From Gentiana macrophylla (taxonomy: Eukaryota; Streptophyta; Magnoliopsida; Gentianales; Gentianaceae), in NCBI GenBank assembly GCA_026214975.1, contig CM047808.1:57872583-57936582 (forward strand): a stretch of DNA of 64,000 nt. Reading direction: 5' to 3'. This document shows, piece by piece, positions 60,180-64,000 of the stretch; the stretch's first letter is position 1, and every line of letters starts with the position of its first letter. The notes under the pieces were generated by a model, which was not told the origin of the DNA, searched no databases, and saw nothing but the letters and a program-made list of their open reading frames with translations. The position numbers were made by a program, and so were the translations under genes.

Positions 60180-61608
60180 TGTAAATCACTAACGTCGATA
60201 TTACTAGCAAGAATACTAGGTACATCATTGTATAGTAAATGCGAGTCAAGGTCGATCCCAGAAAGACAATGCAACTTTAATTAAAAACGATTTTAACCTA
60301 ATTAAGGTGCCACATATAGGTGGTCATTGACCAACAATAAACATGAAAGAACTTGGTATTTCTCCCCCTCTTCTTACCAATCTACTAACTTGGATTAGTC
60401 AATTGTTATATTTACTTCCCCATATAATTTCCTTAAATTAATCGAGCGAGCTTTTAATTTAGTTTAAACCTACAGGTGCAACTCCTAACCCTATCTACTC
60501 CGACCATGGTACTAGACAATCTATACGCAAGCTACCAACCTTAATTGGTCTGTAATAGCCCATACGCATAAAGGACTAGAATTTCCGATATCGAGCGCTA
60601 ACTCATACCGTTACCCCGCCTAGACAGTTGTCGACACTGATCAACACGTTCCTGGGGTCCATCAAGACTATGTCCAAATTAACACTTTGGTATTCATATT
60701 TCATGATAATTTTGTGATTACAATAAGCAGATTGGCCACATCTAACGTACTGTTAATTAAACCTGTCGATCAACGTAGCTGTTGTGAATCCTCCAGATTA
60801 ATTTTTCTAAATATTGCCTCGGTAAATGGGTATAGACCGCCGGTTTACCGGAGTCAGCTTTTCTTAATTCCGGATCTACATTGCTCAATTACGATTAATC
60901 TAAGTAAGTCATGGGGTCGTTGAACATGCAGATTAACTAAAACACATAAATACGAACAGATCTACCATATCGAAGAAAAAAATGAACGTTCAAAGCTTCA
61001 TAACTTCAACAATGGTGATCTAGCTCAATCTACTCAAGCTAGAGATGGTAGAGAAAGGGTGAAAACCAGAAAATAACTCTGAAAGCTTGGAAGAACTTTT
61101 ATTTTTTCAAATTATATATATATATATAAGACTGAATATAATTGAGTGCTTATTATCTCCTTTGTAATAATCAGTATTTGCAGCTTTATATAGATACAAT
61201 AGCTGACTTATGACTCATAGAAACCCTAACCTACCTAGTAGATTCTGCAGAATCGATTTCGTGTTCCACAAAGCCCTCGGTTTACCGGACCTAGCCCTCG
61301 GTAAACTGGGATAACTTTTCCTCTTTTTCTTTAGTAGATTTCTTATTGGACTCTAATTACTTGGCCCAACATGCTCCTTTTGGTCCAGATCCATTCTCCA
61401 ATGCTGGTGCATCTTATAAAACACATATAACGAGACAAAACAGTACCAAATCTTCGGGAAAATAACAGAAATACATAATTACTATCCTGGGAATACACAT
61501 ATAGCATTTAACACATATTCCACATAATAACGATCCTATCTATCATCTCTTGAGTGAAGTTCGGGGTAAAAATATGTATAATTAATGGTACCATTTAGGG
61601 CGTTATCA
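60180..61608 (-). repeat. 3' LTR of the Tat-type element
   Basis: Minus-strand TGATAACGCCC to GATTTACA, 1429 bp. TATATAAA complement at 61185-61193. The inverted motifs CTCGGTTTACCGG and CTCGGTAAACTGG lie at 61277-61312, about 85-120 bp upstream of it. A further CCGGTTTACCGG lies at about 60839. Confidence 0.78.
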
Positions 61609-61626
61609 ACTACCCCCTACTTAGCT
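61609..61626 (-). other. Polypurine tract of the Tat-type element
   Basis: Minus-strand AAGTAGGGGGTAGT directly before TGATAACG. Confidence 0.8.
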
Positions 61627-62723
61627 TTTGATCACCCCGAGAAAAAAGGCAAAAAGGAAACGAAACTCTGATCAGTGTACAAGTTAATTAAAAACAACTA
61701 TGCTTCACAAAGTTGAAATCAAGATCATGCCACTCATATCCATCAGTAACGCATTAAACACTATTCATGTCATGAGCCAATGTGTAACTTTCATAACCGC
61801 TTAGTAATGCAGACAATCTCACATTACGTCAACCCGTAGTCAAACTAACTAGTGTTGAACATGTTATTTATTAATCAAATTAGCTGGCAAGGTGGATCGA
61901 GAACCGAGTATTTATTACTCTTAGGCTCGCGTTTATCGGTCTATGCAAAAGTCGTGCATTTTACACTCCATTGACTCAATTTTTGCCAAAGAGAATACAG
62001 ATGTATATAGTACAATGCACTTCTCTTTCTTGGCGGGTGAACTCTCATAAATTTATCTATCCTCACGGTCTCACTCTTGAAAAACTACCGAATCCGAAAT
62101 TCCTTTGCCTTTATAAGCGTTGGTGAAACATAATTCGGGATAAAGCCAAGTCAACTCTAGTCAAAGCAATATGCTATCAACTACATACCAAGGAAATTAA
62201 GTTACACGTGCTTAAAATGGTGGCTCATAACAGAATATGCGCTTAATACGCCACTACTTCAAAAGTGGGCACTTACCTTTACTTGCACATCGTTGAACAA
62301 AGATGAAGTCAATTAACTCAAAAAGATCAAAGATATCATGTTTTTTCAAAATTTTGTCGAAATGAATCAAAGTCTGAATGGTGAACAGTCCATCAAAGAG
62401 AATCAAGATAATTACACAATTCATGGAATATAATTCTAAGAAGCTAAGTGACGTCCCGTACCCCCCACTTAATCAAAACATTGTCCCTAATGTGTGAGAT
62501 GAAAAAATTAAAAGAAAAGGAATTTAGCTTCGTTAAGGGTGGAGTCAAAGAATAATTGGATCGTCTTATAAATCATCGGGGTAATGTAAGTAGTCTTCGA
62601 ATAATCGGTGCTAAATATCTCAAACAAACCAAGAAGAATGATGGTGACAAGAAATCGTATAACAATATCGCGGCAGTTAAAGAGAAAATAAATAACATCA
62701 AACATATTAAGGCGACAAAATCA
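61627..62723 (-). other. Untranslated 3' stretch of the Tat-type element
   Basis: No domain-bearing frame. On the plus strand it resembles the spacer after pol in the Athila element in style (GTACCCCCCACTTAATC near 62460, where a second purine-rich tract lies on the minus strand) but not in sequence. Confidence 0.5.
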
Positions 62724-63245
62724 TTAGATTAATAAAATTCTGCTACATGTACTAGATAGGAAATAAAAAATAAAAATAAGAAAGAAAATGGGAAAGAATA
62801 ACAATAAAAAGAAAGAAAAACTAGTCCGCCTCATAATAATATTCCAGTCATCTCTAGTCTCAAAACCGGGAGGTGGTGCAGAACTCGAGGCAGCAGTGGC
62901 TGAAGAGGATGAACCTTGACGTGTGGAAGTCCTAGGTGGTGGGGTCGATGGAGGAAGGCCAAAGAAGTCTATAATCCTATCCATCTTGCGATGCAGACTC
63001 ACAATCTCTCTAGAATGCTCCTCCAACATAGCACTCCGAGTCCGAGGTGCTCCGAGGACAAAGTACGCTCTCTCCGCTCTCGACCAACCCGTCTTGGTAC
63101 TTGTTGAACTGATCGTGAACTGATCATCGGCTCAGTTCTTCCCACTCAATCCAATCGACGAGAACTTTGACCTCGTCCTCCGGAGGAAACATGTCAATCA
63201 TCGGTCCATATGGCAATCGCTCTCGCTCGCTCGGCGTAGCTGCAA
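62724..63245 (-). pseudogene. C-terminal part of the Tat-element ORF, frameshifted
   Basis: After the stop at 63246 another frame continues with LPYGPMIDMFPPEDEVK and LVDWIEWEEL. A further frame, MLEEHSREIVSLHRKMDRII (63029 on), gives a short helical segment followed by a Ser/Pro/Ala-rich tail (SSSSATAASSSAPPPGF) ending near 62830. These look like the continuation of the same ORF after two frame changes. The hydrophobic run at the end (SFFLLLFFPIFFLIFIF) is encoded by a T-rich stretch and may be accidental. Confidence 0.6.
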
Positions 63246-63902
63246 TCACCGATGTTGACCGGAGACTCTACTCCAGAGATAGAACATCAACTCCGCCCTC
63301 TTAGAGGTGACAGAGACCGTGTGCTTGGTCGGTAGAAGGCGAGCACAAACAAATCGGTTGACCATCTTCTGATCCCAAAATAATTCACTTTCCAGGAAGA
63401 TGGTGGGGGATCCCATTGGGTTGCGCTTCCATTGCACCCCAAAGTAGTCAGCTATCATCTGCATCCTCTCTATATCTTCACTATTTCTCAAGGATGTGTA
63501 CTCATCTGGGCCCACTAGTGGATTGCGAACCCCATAATACTCGTTGATCCGCTCAATCGAAAAATCAACCTTTACTCCACGGACCATCGAAAAAGTAGTT
63601 CCTAGGTTATGCAAAAGATATGTATAAAACTCTCTTACCACCGTAGCATTGAACCGCATCGGTGCCTCAGCCATATCCAAAATATCTTGTACTTGCAGGG
63701 CTTTCGGCAAGATCAAACCGCAAACGTCCAATTCTACTCCTCGTTCTTGGGCAACCGGCCTTCCGTTCCAATGCCCTAAGAATGATTCATAGATCTCAAG
63801 AAGATGAAATTGCTCAACCCTGTCTACCAAGGGGTTAGTATCTCCGTATAAAAACTGTTGACCACTTGGATGAGGAGTTGTTCTGCTATGCTTGGGATCC
63901 AT
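63246..63902 (-). CDS. Plant transposon-protein-domain ORF of the Tat-type element
   Basis: An open frame of about 218 codons from MDPKHSRTTPHPSGQQ (Met at 63902); an upstream in-frame Met at 63968 lies in poorer context. It contains FHLLEIYESFLGHWNGRPVA, LPKALQVQDILDMAEAPMRF, VREFYTYLLHNLG, VRGVKVDFSIERINEYYGV, and ends SKRAELMFYLWSRV. The FSIERINEYYGV part corresponds to KVTEDLIADIFGLD in the SIRE-like third ORF. This domain is common in plant Ty3 and Copia elements outside gag-pol; its role is unknown. It ends at a TAA-type stop soon after a likely frameshift, so the product is probably truncated. Confidence 0.75.
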   Translation of the reverse strand: MDPKHSRTTPHPSGQQFLYGDTNPLVDRVEQFHLLEIYESFLGHWNGRPVAQERGVELDVCGLILPKALQVQDILDMAEAPMRFNATVVREFYTYLLHNLGTTFSMVRGVKVDFSIERINEYYGVRNPLVGPDEYTSLRNSEDIERMQMIADYFGVQWKRNPMGSPTIFLESELFWDQKMVNRFVCARLLPTKHTVSVTSKRAELMFYLWSRVSGQHR

Positions 63903-64000
63903 TCTTAATGTTAATAGAAGCTGATGATGAAGCTGAATCTGAAAAAGGTACCCTCGGTAAACCGGCATGTACGCTCGATTTACCGGCTTGAATTTTCTAG
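63903..64000 (-). other. Region ahead of the Tat-element ORF with dyad motifs
   Basis: CTCGGTAAACCGGC and CTCGATTTACCGGC (about 63953-63986) repeat the motif of the LTR of the same element (61277-61312), about 50-85 bp upstream of the ORF start. Confidence 0.7.

Larger units (their letters stand above)
60180..64000 (-). mobile_element. 3' part of a Tat-type Ty3 element
   Basis: Minus-strand element entering from beyond 64000. From high to low coordinates: an ORF with the plant transposon-protein domain, an untranslated stretch, a purine tract and the 3' LTR ending at 60180. The element lies in the outer element's third ORF between ATCACG and TGTAAATC; the candidate target duplication TCACG (60175-60179) cannot be confirmed without the other end. 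Tat/Athila type is inferred from the U5 form (GGGATCGACCTTGACTCGC) and the ORF. Confidence 0.75.

Noticed and set aside
62780..62830. Transmembrane anchor at the end of the Tat-element ORF (FFLLLFFPIFFLIF)
   Set aside because: Encoded by a low-complexity T-rich run after two frameshifts; probably not a selected membrane segment.

Overview
This window is eukaryotic nuclear DNA from a flowering plant, most likely a dicot; I cannot name the genus. It is AT-rich, shows intron-exon splitting in the one cellular gene I recognise, and is filled almost end to end with plant LTR retrotransposons: Ty1/Copia elements primed by initiator tRNA-Met and Ty3 elements of the Athila/Tat group, whose visible primer site is TGGCGCCGTTGCC. 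No bacterial gene, CRISPR array, rRNA or tRNA gene was seen.

Layout. 1-968: AT-rich DNA with a (TA)n run and a scrap of Copia gag. 969-7785: a Copia element of the type that carries an envelope-like third ORF (SIRE-like). It keeps gag, protease and the tail of the third ORF but no integrase, RT or RNase H, and its two LTRs do not match each other. 7786-24690: remains of a second Copia element (RT and RNase H, then 3' region) interrupted by an Athila/Tat-type solo LTR (9064-11125) and a SIRE-type solo LTR (11549-23865). That solo LTR is itself split by a complete minus-strand Athila element (12793-23696). 24690-25110: tail of a third Copia lineage with a 175 bp LTR. 25111-32298: the only stretch not dominated by large elements. 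It holds a truncated DAD1 pseudogene, a perfect 24 bp hairpin, a Stowaway-like MITE, a (TA)n-bounded duplicated module and possibly the first exon of an unknown gene. 32299-64000: a SIRE-like Copia element with LTR, gag, pol and envelope-like ORF, whose gag is split by a pol-less relative (33943-43420) that carries another solo LTR (35644-37169). Its envelope-like ORF is split by a Tat-type Ty3 element (60180 to beyond the window) and, a few bases away, by a minus-strand large non-coding Copia-primed element (49755-60170) that holds one more solo LTR (55786-57288).

Seven of the insertions have exact 5 bp target-site duplications that I read directly, so boundaries and relative order are secure. 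Almost every coding region is broken. The breaks are enriched in in-frame TAG where glutamine CAG is expected, the mark left by CHG methylation and deamination in silenced plant elements. The only long intact frame is the RT-RNase H of the Athila element, whose LTRs are also close to identical.

The most interesting signal is not a gene. LTR families in the window carry family-specific arrays of short dyad-symmetric motifs, mostly upstream of the TATA box, and in two Ty3 elements related copies recur inside the element just ahead of an ORF. The repeated survival of gag plus an envelope-like ORF in elements that have lost pol is the second theme.
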